From JAQGMJ01 sp036498945 (GTDB lineage Bacteria > Pseudomonadota > Gammaproteobacteria > Burkholderiales > JAEUOS01), in contig DASYEQ010000116.1 of assembly GCA_036498945.1 (NCBI GenBank), positions 1 through 64,000 of the forward strand: 64,000 nt of DNA. The letters are read 5' to 3'. Below are positions 8,153-16,614 of this stretch, in pieces (position 1 is the stretch's first letter; each line of letters begins with the position of its first letter). Below the pieces are notes generated by a model. The model did no database searches. It was not told the DNA's origin and saw only the letters and a program-made list of their open reading frames with translations. A program made the position numbers and the translations under genes.

Positions 8153-9094
8153 TTACTTCGAGGCCGGCAGGCGGTTGGCGTCGCGCCGTTCTTCGAACGC
8201 CTTGACGTGGGTGTAGGCAGCCAGGTGCAGATCGTCGGCCACGCCGGCCTTGCGGCAACGCTCAAGCATGTAGCCCAGGATCTGCTCGCTTTCGATCCTG
8301 CCGCCCTTCTCCAGGTCGCGCAGCATCGAGGCTTCATACTTGGCGTCGCGGGTGGCGAACAGCGTCCGGTAGGTCGAGAGGAATTTCTCGTCCGGCTTGT
8401 GGCCGGCGTGCGCGGCAATCGCGGCGTTGCGCTCCAGCAGGCGCTCCATCATGGCGGTGCCGTGTGGAGTGCGGGCGATTTCGCCGAGGTTGGCGCGCAT
8501 CATGCAAGTGCCGCTGGCCACCGTCGCCAGGTGCACCAGCTTCATCCACAGCTCGCGTACGATTTCGGTCGAGAGCCTGGCTTCGATGCCGGTGGGTTCG
8601 AGCAGCTTTTTCAGCGTCTTCACGCGCTCGGACTCGCTGCCGTCCTGCTCGCCGAAAGTGAGAGTCTGCCAGTCGTTGAGCTGGCGCACCACGCCTTCAG
8701 GGGTAAGAGTGACCTGCATGCGCGCGGTACCGCCGAGCACCTGCTTTTCGCCGAATAGCGCGTTCAGCTTTTCGATGTGGGCGATGCCGTTGAGCAGGGG
8801 CAAAATGGCGGCGCCTTTGCCGAGCGCGGGGCGCACGGTGTCGATGGCGTCATCCAGGTCGTAGGCCTTGCAGGTCAACAGCACGATGTCGTAATCGGGC
8901 TTGATGTCCGCCTTCAGCAGCGCCTTCACCTTGACGGTGGCGTTGCCTTGCGGGCTTTCGATCACCAGGCCGTCCTTTTGCAACTGCGCCTGGCGCTTTT
9001 CGCGCACCAGGAAGGTCACGTCCGCGCCGTGCTGGGCCAGGCGCCCGCCGGTAAGCCCGCCGATGCCGCCGGCGCCGAGTATCAGTAGTTTCAT
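8153..9094 (-). CDS. Ketopantoate reductase family (ApbA/PanE) oxidoreductase
   Basis: 313 residues with an N-terminal NADP-binding Rossmann motif (LILGAGGIGGLTGGRLAQ) and the C-terminal ketopantoate-reductase helical domain (TEIVRELWMKLVHLATV). Family members reduce 2-oxo acids such as ketopantoate to 2-hydroxy acids. AAAGGAGGG is well placed before the ATG at 9094, which overlaps the upstream tartrate-dehydrogenase-like gene by 4 bp. In a catabolic operon it is more likely to act on a 2-oxo acid intermediate than in pantothenate synthesis. Confidence 0.83.
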   Translation of the reverse strand: MKLLILGAGGIGGLTGGRLAQHGADVTFLVREKRQAQLQKDGLVIESPQGNATVKVKALLKADIKPDYDIVLLTCKAYDLDDAIDTVRPALGKGAAILPLLNGIAHIEKLNALFGEKQVLGGTARMQVTLTPEGVVRQLNDWQTLTFGEQDGSESERVKTLKKLLEPTGIEARLSTEIVRELWMKLVHLATVASGTCMMRANLGEIARTPHGTAMMERLLERNAAIAAHAGHKPDEKFLSTYRTLFATRDAKYEASMLRDLEKGGRIESEQILGYMLERCRKAGVADDLHLAAYTHVKAFEERRDANRLPASK

Positions 9095-10185
9095 GCTGCC
9101 CTCCTTTGGTTTTTGCCGGCGGTAACGGCCGCCGCGATGGCCGTGCCCGCTTCGATGGTGTTGGCCTTGCCGCCCAGGTCGGCGGTGCGCGGCCCGTCGG
9201 TCAGCGTCTGCTCGATGGCGGCAACGATATCAAGCGCGGCTTCCGCTTCGCCCAGGTGATCCAGCATCATCGCACCAGACCAGATCTGGCCGATCGGGTT
9301 GGCGATGCCGCGGCCGTAGATGTCGGGCGCGGAGCCGTGCACCGGCTCGAACATCGAAGGAAAGTTGCGTTCCGGGTTGAGGTTGGCGGAAGGCGCGATG
9401 CCGATCGTGCCGGTGCAGGCCGGCCCCAGGTCGGATAGGATGTCGCCGAACAGGTTGGAGGCGACCACCACATCGAAGCGCGTCGGATTCAAGACGAAAT
9501 GCGCGCTCAGGATGTCGATGTGATAGCTATCGGTCTTGACCGCCGGATACTGCGCGGCCATCGCGGCGACGCGCTTGTCCCAGTAGGGCATGGTGATGGC
9601 GATGCCGTTGGACTTGGTGGCCGCCGTCACATGATGCTTGGGACGCTTGGACGCCAGTTCGAACGCATACCTGAGGATGCGGTCCACGCCCTTGCGGGTG
9701 AAGGTGGACATCTGCACGCAGGCTTCCTCGTCGGTGCCTTCGTTGATCATGCCGCCGACCGACGAGTATTCGCCTTCGGTGTTCTCGCGCACCACGATGA
9801 AATCGATGTCGCCGACATTGCGGCCGTTCAAGGGGCCCTTGACGCCGGGCATCAGGCGTACCGGGCGCACGTTGGCGTATTGCTGGAAGCCGCGGCGAAT
9901 CGGCAGCAGCAGGCCGCCGAGCGAAACGTGGTCGGGCACGCCGGGGAAGCCGACAGCGCCCAGGTAGATGGCGTCGAACTTGCGCAGCTGCTCCAGGCCA
10001 TCGGCCGGCATCATCTCGCCGTGCGCCTGAAAGTATTCGCAGCTCCAGGGGAAGTGCTGGTAGTCCAGCGTGAAGCCATGGCGCGCGGCGGCAGCATCCA
10101 GCGCGCGAATGCCTTCGGGAACCACTTCCTTGCCGATGCCGTCGCCGGGGATCACGGCGATGCTGTATTTGCGTTTGGTGCTCAT
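9091..10185 (-). CDS. Tartrate dehydrogenase/decarboxylase-like (isopropylmalate dehydrogenase family)
   Basis: A 364-residue beta-decarboxylating dehydrogenase. It carries IAVIPGDGIGKEV at the N-terminus, the VRENTEGEYSSVGG segment typical of tartrate dehydrogenases, KSNGIAITMPYWD, NLFGDILSDLG, and EPVHGSAPDI with the NAD-binding region. Such enzymes oxidise and often decarboxylate 2-hydroxy acids (tartrate, malate) with NAD+ and a divalent metal. It overlaps both operon neighbours by 4 bp. The true substrate is unknown. Confidence 0.85.
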   Translation of the reverse strand: MSTKRKYSIAVIPGDGIGKEVVPEGIRALDAAAARHGFTLDYQHFPWSCEYFQAHGEMMPADGLEQLRKFDAIYLGAVGFPGVPDHVSLGGLLLPIRRGFQQYANVRPVRLMPGVKGPLNGRNVGDIDFIVVRENTEGEYSSVGGMINEGTDEEACVQMSTFTRKGVDRILRYAFELASKRPKHHVTAATKSNGIAITMPYWDKRVAAMAAQYPAVKTDSYHIDILSAHFVLNPTRFDVVVASNLFGDILSDLGPACTGTIGIAPSANLNPERNFPSMFEPVHGSAPDIYGRGIANPIGQIWSGAMMLDHLGEAEAALDIVAAIEQTLTDGPRTADLGGKANTIEAGTAIAAAVTAGKNQRRAA

Positions 10186-11150
10186 GGTTTGCTCTCGTTC
10201 GGATGATTTGCGCTGAAGCTGACGGCGGGGGTCGCCGACTCGTTGACCAGCAGGCGGAACACGTCAGGCCGCGCGTAATGGCCGGTGACGTCGAAGTCGT
10301 ACTTGCCTTCAGCGATCAGGTCCAGGTCGATGGCGGCGTAGAGAATCTTTTCACCTTCGAAATCGGGGCCCGCAAGCACCTTGCCGTTGGGCGCGATGAT
10401 GCAGCTGCCGCCGCGCGAGACGATCGGGTCTTCGCCACCGGCCGGCGCCCCATATGCCTCGGGATAGTGGCTCTGGCGCGCGAACTGGTTGCACGAGAGC
10501 ACGAAGCAGCGGCCTTCGAGCGCCACGTGCCGCATCGTCGGCAGCCAGGTGTCGCGGCCGTCCGCGGTGGGTGCGCAATAGATCTGGATGCCTTTGGCGT
10601 ACTGGGCAGCACGCATCAGGGGCATGTAGTTTTCCCAGCAGATGACCGCGCCCACCTTGCCGAGAGGCGTGTCGAAGACCGGCATGGTCGAGCCGTCGCC
10701 GAAGCCCCAGATCAGGCGCTCGCCGCCGGTGGGCATCAGCTTGCGATGCTTGCCGAGGTAGCTGCCGTCAGGCCCGTAGAAGACCACGGTGCAATAGAGC
10801 GTGCCGCCGTCGCGCTCGATGATGCCGACGACGAGATACAGGCTCTCCTGTCTGGCGATTTCCGCCAGGCGCTCGGATTCCGGGCCAGGGAGATCGATGG
10901 CCGCTTCGAAGTAGCGGCGGAAATCGGCACGCCCGTCGTCGGTGCGCACGCCCACCACGGTGCCGAAGCCGGAACCGCGCGGGTAGCCACCGATGTAGGC
11001 CTCGGGGAAGAGGACCAGTTTGGCGCCGCCGGTCGTCGCTTCCCTCGAGAATTGCGCGATGCGCTCGACCGCGTCGTGCTTGTCTTTCGCGGGGTGTGCC
11101 TGCACGACCGCGACCGTGAACGGCGCGCGGGTTTTGGAGGTGTCACTCAT
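10182..11150 (-). CDS. Nitrilase-family carbon-nitrogen hydrolase
   Basis: A 322-residue cytoplasmic hydrolase with a complete Glu-Lys-Cys triad: E50 in LVLFPEAYIGGYPRG, K137 in LGKHRKLMPTGGERL and C171 in GAVICWENYMPL. The CWENYMPL context and the GYPRGSGFG segment are typical of true nitrilases, which convert nitriles to carboxylic acids and ammonia. The ATG at 11150 gives MSDTSKTRAPF; a longer frame adds an implausible basic leader. It is in an operon downstream of a Bug-protein gene and overlaps the next gene by 4 bp. The operon therefore probably degrades a nitrile or amide whose acid feeds the dehydrogenases. Confidence 0.87.
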   Translation of the reverse strand: MSDTSKTRAPFTVAVVQAHPAKDKHDAVERIAQFSREATTGGAKLVLFPEAYIGGYPRGSGFGTVVGVRTDDGRADFRRYFEAAIDLPGPESERLAEIARQESLYLVVGIIERDGGTLYCTVVFYGPDGSYLGKHRKLMPTGGERLIWGFGDGSTMPVFDTPLGKVGAVICWENYMPLMRAAQYAKGIQIYCAPTADGRDTWLPTMRHVALEGRCFVLSCNQFARQSHYPEAYGAPAGGEDPIVSRGGSCIIAPNGKVLAGPDFEGEKILYAAIDLDLIAEGKYDFDVTGHYARPDVFRLLVNESATPAVSFSANHPNESKP

Positions 11151-11197
11151 GATTCTGCGTTGTGCATTCAATATCGGTTCAGGGAGTCGGGCGATCG

Positions 11198-12175
11198 CTA
11201 TTCGATGACGGCGCCGGTCTTTTTCACCACGTCGGCCCATTTCGCGGTTTCCGACTTCAGCACGCTTTGCAGTTGCGCCCGCGACATGGCCTCGGGCGTG
11301 GCCGCCTGCGCCAGCAGGCGCGCGCGCACCGCCGGGGATGCGACCACCGTGCCGATCTCGGCGTTCAGCTTGTCGAGCACCGCGGCCGGCGTGGCGGACG
11401 GCGCCATCACGCCGAAGCTGCCCAGTACCGCATAGCCGGGCAGGCCGGCTTCGGCGATGGTCGGCACATTGGGCATGGCAGGCGAGCGGGCGGCGCTGGT
11501 GACGCCCAGGGCGCGCAGCTTGCCTGATTTGATGTGGGGCTGCGCCGCGGAGAGGAAGTCGAACATCATCTCGACCTGGCCGCCGAGCAGGTCGCTCATC
11601 GCCGGCGCGGCGCCCTTGTAGGGCACGTGCTGCATGTCGATGCCCGCCATCAGCTTGAACAGCTCCCCAGCCATGTGGACGGTGGTGCCGTTGCCGGCGG
11701 AGCCGAAATGCAGGGTGCCGGGGTGGGCTTTGGCCAGCGCGATCAGTTCCTTGACGTTGCTTGCCTTCACGTTCTGGTTGATTACCAACACATTGGGCAC
11801 CGAGCCGATCACGGCCACCGGCGTCAAGTCTTTGAGGACGTCGTACTGCAGGTTCTTGTAGATGCTGGCGCCGATTGCCAGGCTGCTGATCGCGCTGACC
11901 AGCAAGGTGGTGCCGTCGGCATCGGCCTTGGCCGCCTGCAGCGCGGCGATGTTGCCGCCGGAGCCGGGGCGGTTGTCAATCACCACCGACTGGCCGAGGC
12001 GCTGGCCGAGTTCGACGTTGATGGCGCGCGCCATCAGGTCGACGCCGCCGCCGGGGGGAAAGCCGACGTAGATGTGGATCGGGCGGGTGGGCCAGCTTTG
12101 CGCACTGACGGTTGAAGTGCACAGAGCACACGCGGCGATGGCGAGCGCAAGGCGGAATCGCGATTTCATGGGCAT
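11198..12175 (-). CDS. Bug-family TTT substrate-binding protein
   Basis: A 325-residue exported protein (signal MPMKSRFRLALAIAACALC..., cleavage near VSA-QS). Bug features are PTRPIHIYVGFPPGGGVDLM, the DADGTTLL loop in place of the usual EPDGYT, YKNLQYDVLKDLTP and HVPYKGAAP. A second ATG at 12169 is also possible. It is the second gene of the GntR-controlled operon, which thus has two different Bug proteins and no membrane subunits. Confidence 0.87.
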   Translation of the reverse strand: MPMKSRFRLALAIAACALCTSTVSAQSWPTRPIHIYVGFPPGGGVDLMARAINVELGQRLGQSVVIDNRPGSGGNIAALQAAKADADGTTLLVSAISSLAIGASIYKNLQYDVLKDLTPVAVIGSVPNVLVINQNVKASNVKELIALAKAHPGTLHFGSAGNGTTVHMAGELFKLMAGIDMQHVPYKGAAPAMSDLLGGQVEMMFDFLSAAQPHIKSGKLRALGVTSAARSPAMPNVPTIAEAGLPGYAVLGSFGVMAPSATPAAVLDKLNAEIGTVVASPAVRARLLAQAATPEAMSRAQLQSVLKSETAKWADVVKKTGAVIE

Positions 12176-12242
12176 GATGACTCCTCTGAGATTGGACGAT
12201 CGCTGCCGTCCGGGCGCGCGTGGGTGCGCAATGGTTGCCGGG

Positions 12243-12611
12243 TCAGGCCGGGGTCGGCTTGAGCGGCAAGAAGTCGTACTCGCCAACCCCTTGAATCAGC
12301 AGGAAGCGGCACGGGCCGTCTCCCGCGTTGAACGGGTGGTGCGCGGTGCCGGCTTCGATACGCGCGGATTCGCCCACCGCGAGCGTGACGCGCGGGCGCG
12401 CCTGGCGGCCCGGGAGATCCATGCTGTCGACTTCGAGCCGGCCTTCGAGGCAATAGAAGATGTCGAAGACCCGGGTGTGGCTATGCCACGGGATGCCCTC
12501 GTTCGGCCCCAGGTTGAATTCCTTCACGAACATGTCGCTGCCTTCGGCAACCAGCCGCCGCGAGGAGACGCTGAAGTGTTTGCTCTGCTTTTCCGTACCG
12601 CCGGCACCCAT
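12243..12611 (-). CDS. Small cupin-domain protein
   Basis: A 122-residue single-domain cupin. Metal-binding residues are visible in motif 1 (H43-x-H45, with D50 where Glu is more usual) and motif 2 (H91/H92 and N95 in AGTAHHPFN). Three starts are in frame. The ATG at 12611 has GGAGGT seven bases upstream and is preferred; the ATG at 12626 contains that same Shine-Dalgarno inside its own coding part. It is the first gene of the GntR-controlled operon. Small cupins in such operons are dioxygenases, isomerases or effector-binding proteins; which applies here is unknown. Confidence 0.75.
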   Translation of the reverse strand: MGAGGTEKQSKHFSVSSRRLVAEGSDMFVKEFNLGPNEGIPWHSHTRVFDIFYCLEGRLEVDSMDLPGRQARPRVTLAVGESARIEAGTAHHPFNAGDGPCRFLLIQGVGEYDFLPLKPTPA

Positions 12612-12750
12612 AAGACAGACCTCCATGGCTGATTGGTTTGCGAAGTGACAAGCCCGCCGGCCTCTTGGCCTTGGCGATGTTTCCGGCCTGACGCGGCCCG
12701 ACTGCGGCACCGAAATGGTGCTAAAAGTCGTATGGTCACGTCATATTTTG

Positions 12751-12772
12751 TATATTGGATCCAATATATAAT
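12751..12772. promoter_or_regulatory. 18-bp perfect palindrome (GntR operator) overlapping a -10 element
   Basis: TATATTGGATCCAATATA (12751-12768) is a perfect palindrome in an AT-rich island between the cupin operon and the gntR gene. TATAAT (12767-12772) overlaps its right edge and could be the -10 box of gntR. FCD-type GntR regulators (FadR/VanR group) bind short palindromes of the ATTGNATNCAAT kind, so autoregulation and control of the divergent operon are likely. Confidence 0.65.
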
Positions 12773-12826
12773 CGACAGTATTAAAATCGAAACATCGACA
12801 TTGCGTCAAGCTAAAATGTGGGAAAT

Positions 12827-13609
12827 ATGAAAAAAGCCCCTGTCCTCGACTCCTATCTCGCTGAATTTCCAAGGGAAGCCCCGGTCACCGCTCAGGAATC
12901 GGTGGCGCGCACGCTGCGCCGGCTGATCCTGAATGGTGCGCTGCCGGGCGGGTCCGTGCTGCGCCAGGAGGAGTTGTCGAAAAAACTCGGCGTCAGCCGC
13001 ATGCCATTGCGCGAAGCCCTGCTGAAGCTGGAAGGTGAAGGCCTGGTCGAGACGCAGCCGCGCCGCGGCGTGGTCGTCACCATGCTGTCGGCCCAGGACT
13101 TCGAGGAAATCCTGGAAATGCGCTATAGCCTCGAATCTCTCGCCATCGAAGGTGCGGCGAAACGGTTTACCGCCGAAGACACGCTAGCGGCGCTGGAAAT
13201 CGTCGAGCGCGCGCAGGCCGAGATCCAGCTGTCAGCGGCGCCCGACCTGGACCGCGAGTTCGAGTCGCGCTGGGGCGACCTCAACTGGGAATTCCACCGC
13301 CGCCTGTATCGCCCGGCGAACAAGCCGCGACTGCTCAGCACGATCGAAAACCTGCACCAGTTGTTCGCGCGCCACCTGCGCGTGCGCATTGCCACGTCGC
13401 CCGGCGAGGACAACCCCGCCTTCGGCTTGCGCGAGGAGCAGATCGCGAAAAACATCCGGGAGTGGCAGGAAGTGCTGGCCGAACACCGCGAGATGGTGAT
13501 GGCCTGCGACCGCCACGATGCGCCCGCCGCGCAGGCGGTGCTCAAGCGCCACATTTCCGATCATGGCGCGGAACTGATGCGGCGCCTGCGCGAAGCCGCA
13601 CAGCCTTAG
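12827..13609 (+). CDS. GntR-family regulator, FCD (FadR) subgroup
   Basis: About 260 residues. The N-terminal winged helix-turn-helix (RTLRRLILNGALPGGSVLR, KKLGVSRMPLREALLKLEGE) is followed by an all-helical FCD ligand-binding domain with the usual metal-binding His and Asp residues (NWEFHRRLY and, near the C-terminus, AVLKRHISDH). The start is ATG 12827 or GTG 12818; neither has a strong Shine-Dalgarno. It is divergent from the eight-gene nitrilase operon with a palindromic operator between, so it is probably the local repressor, released by an acid intermediate. Confidence 0.85.
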   Translation: MKKAPVLDSYLAEFPREAPVTAQESVARTLRRLILNGALPGGSVLRQEELSKKLGVSRMPLREALLKLEGEGLVETQPRRGVVVTMLSAQDFEEILEMRYSLESLAIEGAAKRFTAEDTLAALEIVERAQAEIQLSAAPDLDREFESRWGDLNWEFHRRLYRPANKPRLLSTIENLHQLFARHLRVRIATSPGEDNPAFGLREEQIAKNIREWQEVLAEHREMVMACDRHDAPAAQAVLKRHISDHGAELMRRLREAAQP

Positions 13610-13640
13610 CGCACGCTGGCGGCGCGCCGCGTGACATGCG

Positions 13641-13673
13641 AAAAATCGCCGCCGGCTATAGCAACGGCGGCGA
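13641..13673 (-). terminator. Rho-independent terminator of the hydroxyacid dehydrogenase operon
   Basis: TCGCCGCCG (13646-13654) and CGGCGGCGA (13665-13673) form a perfect 9-bp stem. On the minus strand it is followed by a run of five T (13641-13645). It sits just past the stop of the minus-strand dehydrogenase gene and between convergent genes. Confidence 0.7.
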
Positions 13674-13680
13674 ATACGCG

Positions 13681-14730
13681 TTACGCCTCTGCCCTGCCGA
13701 GGCCCATCTCTTCCAGGCGCTTGCGCATGGCCGGAATCACCTGCGGATTCAAACAGCGCGGCGGATCTTCCCCCTGCGCCACGGCGATGAACGCCTGCGC
13801 CGCCATGCGCGCCACGCGGTCACGGCTCTCGTGGGTGACGCCGGCGGTGTGCGGGCTACAGATCACCGCGGGGTGACGCAGCAGCGGATGGTCGGCCGGC
13901 GGTGGCTCCTGCTCCCACACGTCCAGGCCGGCGCCGGCGATATGGCCGGATAACAACGCCTGGTGCAGCGCGCCTTCGTCATGGATGCTGCCGCGCGCGG
14001 CACTGACGAAAATCGCGCCAGGACGCATGGCGGCGAAGCGCTCGGCGTTGAACATGCCGCGCGTCTGCGCATTCAGCGGGCAATGCAGGGTGACGGCATC
14101 GCTTTGCGCCAGCAGCTGCGGCAACTCGACCTTGGTGGCGCCGCGCGCCGCGCAGGTGGCGGCATCGACATAGGGGTCGTAGGCAAGCACCTGGCAGCCA
14201 ACGGCCTTGAGCAGCAGCGCCGCCTGCCCGCCGGCATTGCCGATGCCGACCACGCCGATGGTGCGGTTGGCGAGCTCGCGGCCCATCAGGTCTTCACGCT
14301 TCACCACGGTGCCGGCGCGCGTGGCCACGTGCGCCTCGGGGATGCGCTTGAGCAGCACCAGCATCATGCCGACCACGTGCTCGGCCACCGCGCGCGCGTT
14401 GCCGCCCGACTGGTTGACCACGCCGACGCCGGCCGCGCTGCAGGCGGCGACGTCGATGGTGTCGTAGCCGGCACCATAGCTCACCGCCAGGGCGAGCTTC
14501 GGCAGCTTTTCCAGCAGCGCCGCCGTCACGTGCAGCCCCTTGGGCAACTCGTCGCGCGACGCCTTGACGCAAAAGCCCTGGCAATCCGCCAGCAGGCGCA
14601 GCGCCTCATCGACGGAGGCATCCACCGCGATGCGCACCAGTTCGATGGCGGGATCGGCATTGGCGGTTTGCTCGAAGCTGGGGTACATCGCCGGCTCGAC
14701 ATAGCCGACGCGAAAGCGTTGTTTGCTCAT
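13681..14730 (-). CDS. D-isomer-specific 2-hydroxyacid dehydrogenase
   Basis: A 349-residue NAD(P)-dependent dehydrogenase of the phosphoglycerate/D-lactate dehydrogenase family. The nucleotide loop is GIGNAG (162-167). The catalytic Arg246 (AARGSIHDEGAL), Glu275 (VWEQEPP) and His294 (SPHTAGVTHES) are all present. It interconverts a 2-oxo acid and a D-2-hydroxy acid. It is the last gene of a five-gene minus-strand operon, 18 bp after the FAH-family gene, and is followed by a terminator. It has the length of D-2-hydroxyacid dehydrogenases without an ACT domain. Confidence 0.85.
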   Translation of the reverse strand: MSKQRFRVGYVEPAMYPSFEQTANADPAIELVRIAVDASVDEALRLLADCQGFCVKASRDELPKGLHVTAALLEKLPKLALAVSYGAGYDTIDVAACSAAGVGVVNQSGGNARAVAEHVVGMMLVLLKRIPEAHVATRAGTVVKREDLMGRELANRTIGVVGIGNAGGQAALLLKAVGCQVLAYDPYVDAATCAARGATKVELPQLLAQSDAVTLHCPLNAQTRGMFNAERFAAMRPGAIFVSAARGSIHDEGALHQALLSGHIAGAGLDVWEQEPPPADHPLLRHPAVICSPHTAGVTHESRDRVARMAAQAFIAVAQGEDPPRCLNPQVIPAMRKRLEEMGLGRAEA

Positions 14731-14748
14731 GATGGATTCCGGGACCAG

Positions 14749-15540
14749 TCAAACCTTCTCGGCGACAAAGCGATTGCGCAATACACCCAGGCCGCTGATG
14801 TCGATCTCGACCACGTCGCCGGCAACGATCTGCGGCGACTTGCCGTCGGTACCCATCCAGATCACGTCGCCGGGGTAGAGCGTGAGATAGCGTGTCATGC
14901 GGGTGATGAAGGTGCGGATGTCGTAGAGCATCTCGGCGGTGTGGAAATCGATGCGCACCTCGCCATTGACCCGCACGCGGGTTTGCGCCTTGCCGATGTC
15001 GAAATCGGTTTCGATCCACGGGCCCATCGGCTTGAAGGTGTCGGTATTTTTCGCGCGCCAGAAGGTGCGGTCCGAGGCTTGCCAGAGACGCTCGCTGATG
15101 TCGTTGCCGATGGTGTAGCCGAAGATGCAGTCCAGCGCTTCTTCCTCGCGCAGGTGCTTGGCGCGGCGCCCGACCACCACCACCACTTCGCCCTCGTATT
15201 CGATCTGCTGCGCATCGGCGGGAATCACCACGTCCTGGTCGTGCGCCACCAGGGCGTTGACGGCGCGGTAGCCGATGTCGGCCTGCGGCGGAATGTTCGG
15301 CGCCTTGCCGGTGCGCGCCGCCTGCTCGTGAATATGCTTCACGTAGTTGAGCCCGGCGGCGTAGAAGGTGCGCGGCAACAGCGGGATCTCGATCTTCACA
15401 TCGGCCAGCGCATGCACCTGGCCGGTGGCTTCGTGCGCCTCCCATGGCGCGCCACGAATGGCGTGGACACGCTCCTTGTCGTCGATATAGCCGTTGGTGG
15501 GGGCGGTCTCGCCCGGCGGGGTGAATTGAAGCCAGCGCAT
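14749..15540 (-). CDS. Fumarylacetoacetate hydrolase (FAH) family protein
   Basis: A 263-residue enzyme of the FAH/HpcE superfamily, which hydrolyses, decarboxylates or hydrates oxo-diacids using a divalent metal. The metal-binding region IEYEGEVVVVVGRRAKHL, the GYTIGNDISER segment and PGDVIWMGTDG are visible. The ATG at 15540 starts MRWLQFTPPGE, the usual N-terminus of this subgroup; a longer frame adds a non-conserved leader. It lies in an operon between a Bug-protein gene and the 2-hydroxyacid dehydrogenase gene. Likely substrates are ring-cleavage or oxo-acid intermediates; the exact reaction is not known. Confidence 0.85.
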   Translation of the reverse strand: MRWLQFTPPGETAPTNGYIDDKERVHAIRGAPWEAHEATGQVHALADVKIEIPLLPRTFYAAGLNYVKHIHEQAARTGKAPNIPPQADIGYRAVNALVAHDQDVVIPADAQQIEYEGEVVVVVGRRAKHLREEEALDCIFGYTIGNDISERLWQASDRTFWRAKNTDTFKPMGPWIETDFDIGKAQTRVRVNGEVRIDFHTAEMLYDIRTFITRMTRYLTLYPGDVIWMGTDGKSPQIVAGDVVEIDISGLGVLRNRFVAEKV

Positions 15541-15595
15541 GCGGTAATTTCCTGTTCGATTGTCTTGAGCGGGGAGGGATACCCCTCCCCACACC

Positions 15596-16567
15596 TTACT
15601 CCGCCTTGATGTTGGCGGTGCGGATCAATTGTTCCCAGCGGCTGCGGTCCTGCGCCAGCCAGGCGCGATATTCGGCCGGGCCGCGATGGATCACGTCGGC
15701 ACCCAGGCCCTTCAGGCGCGCCTGCATGGCGGGCTTTTGCAGCGCCGCGGCGACCGCCTTGTCGAATTTGTCGGTGATCGCCGCCGGCAGGTTGGCCGGC
15801 CCGATGAAGCCGATCGGCTGCGCATAGTCTTCGAAGCCGGGGTAGCCCAGTTCGGCAGTGGTCGGCACGCTGGGGTAATCGGGGTGGCGCTTGGCGGTGG
15901 TCACCGCCAGCACGCGCACCTTGCCGCTGCTGACGTAATCGACGATGCCCACCATCGGATAGAACATGAAGTCCACGCGCCCGGACATCACCTCGATCAG
16001 CGCCGGCCCGTTGCCCTTGAAGGGGATGTGGTTGAGCTTGATCTTCGCGCGGTCTTCCAGTAGCGCCGAGGCAAGATGGGCGGAACCGCCAACCCCGGCC
16101 GAGCCGTAGGTCACGACACCGGGGGCGGACTTGGCTTTGTTCACCAGGTCGTTCAACGTCTTGTAGGGAGAGTTGCCGGCCACCACGATGATCTGCGGCA
16201 GCACGGCCACCTGCGAGATCGGGGTGAAGTTCTTGATCGGGTCGTATTTCACCCGGTTCGGCTGGATCAGCGGATTGACGTTGTGCCCGATGGTGTTCAT
16301 CAGCACGGTGTAGCCGTCAGGCTCGGCGCGCTCCACGTACTCGGTGGCAATCACCCCGTTCGCGCCCACCTTGTTGTCGACCACCACCGCCTTGCCCAGG
16401 GTATTGCTGATGTCCTCGGCCAGCAGGCGCGCCAGCACGTCGGTGGGGCCGCCGGCGCTGTAGCCGACCTCGATGGTGATGGTGCGGGTCGGCCAGTCGC
16501 TTTGCGCCAGCACGGGGGCGGCCAGGCCCAGCAGCGCCAGGCCCAGGATTGCGGCGATTTGTCTCAT
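15596..16567 (-). CDS. Bug-family TTT substrate-binding protein
   Basis: 323 residues. The signal peptide MRQIAAILGLALLGLAAPVL has cleavage near LAQ-SD. Bug features are PTRTITIEVGYSAGGPTDVL, AEPDGYT, VKYDPIKNFTPISQV and HIPFKGNGPAL. In the usual HVPYKG motif the Val and Tyr are Ile and Phe here. It is the middle gene of the five-gene operon and is expected to bind that operon's carboxylate substrate in the periplasm. Confidence 0.87.
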   Translation of the reverse strand: MRQIAAILGLALLGLAAPVLAQSDWPTRTITIEVGYSAGGPTDVLARLLAEDISNTLGKAVVVDNKVGANGVIATEYVERAEPDGYTVLMNTIGHNVNPLIQPNRVKYDPIKNFTPISQVAVLPQIIVVAGNSPYKTLNDLVNKAKSAPGVVTYGSAGVGGSAHLASALLEDRAKIKLNHIPFKGNGPALIEVMSGRVDFMFYPMVGIVDYVSSGKVRVLAVTTAKRHPDYPSVPTTAELGYPGFEDYAQPIGFIGPANLPAAITDKFDKAVAAALQKPAMQARLKGLGADVIHRGPAEYRAWLAQDRSRWEQLIRTANIKAE

Positions 16568-16614
16568 GTCGTTATTCCCTTGTCGTTTGATGTGCGAGTG
16601 AAAAACTTGCGGTG

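Noticed and set aside
13963..15609. 548-codon plus-strand open frame
   Set aside because: It is antisense to the 2-hydroxyacid dehydrogenase and FAH genes, with no family features and no ribosome binding site.
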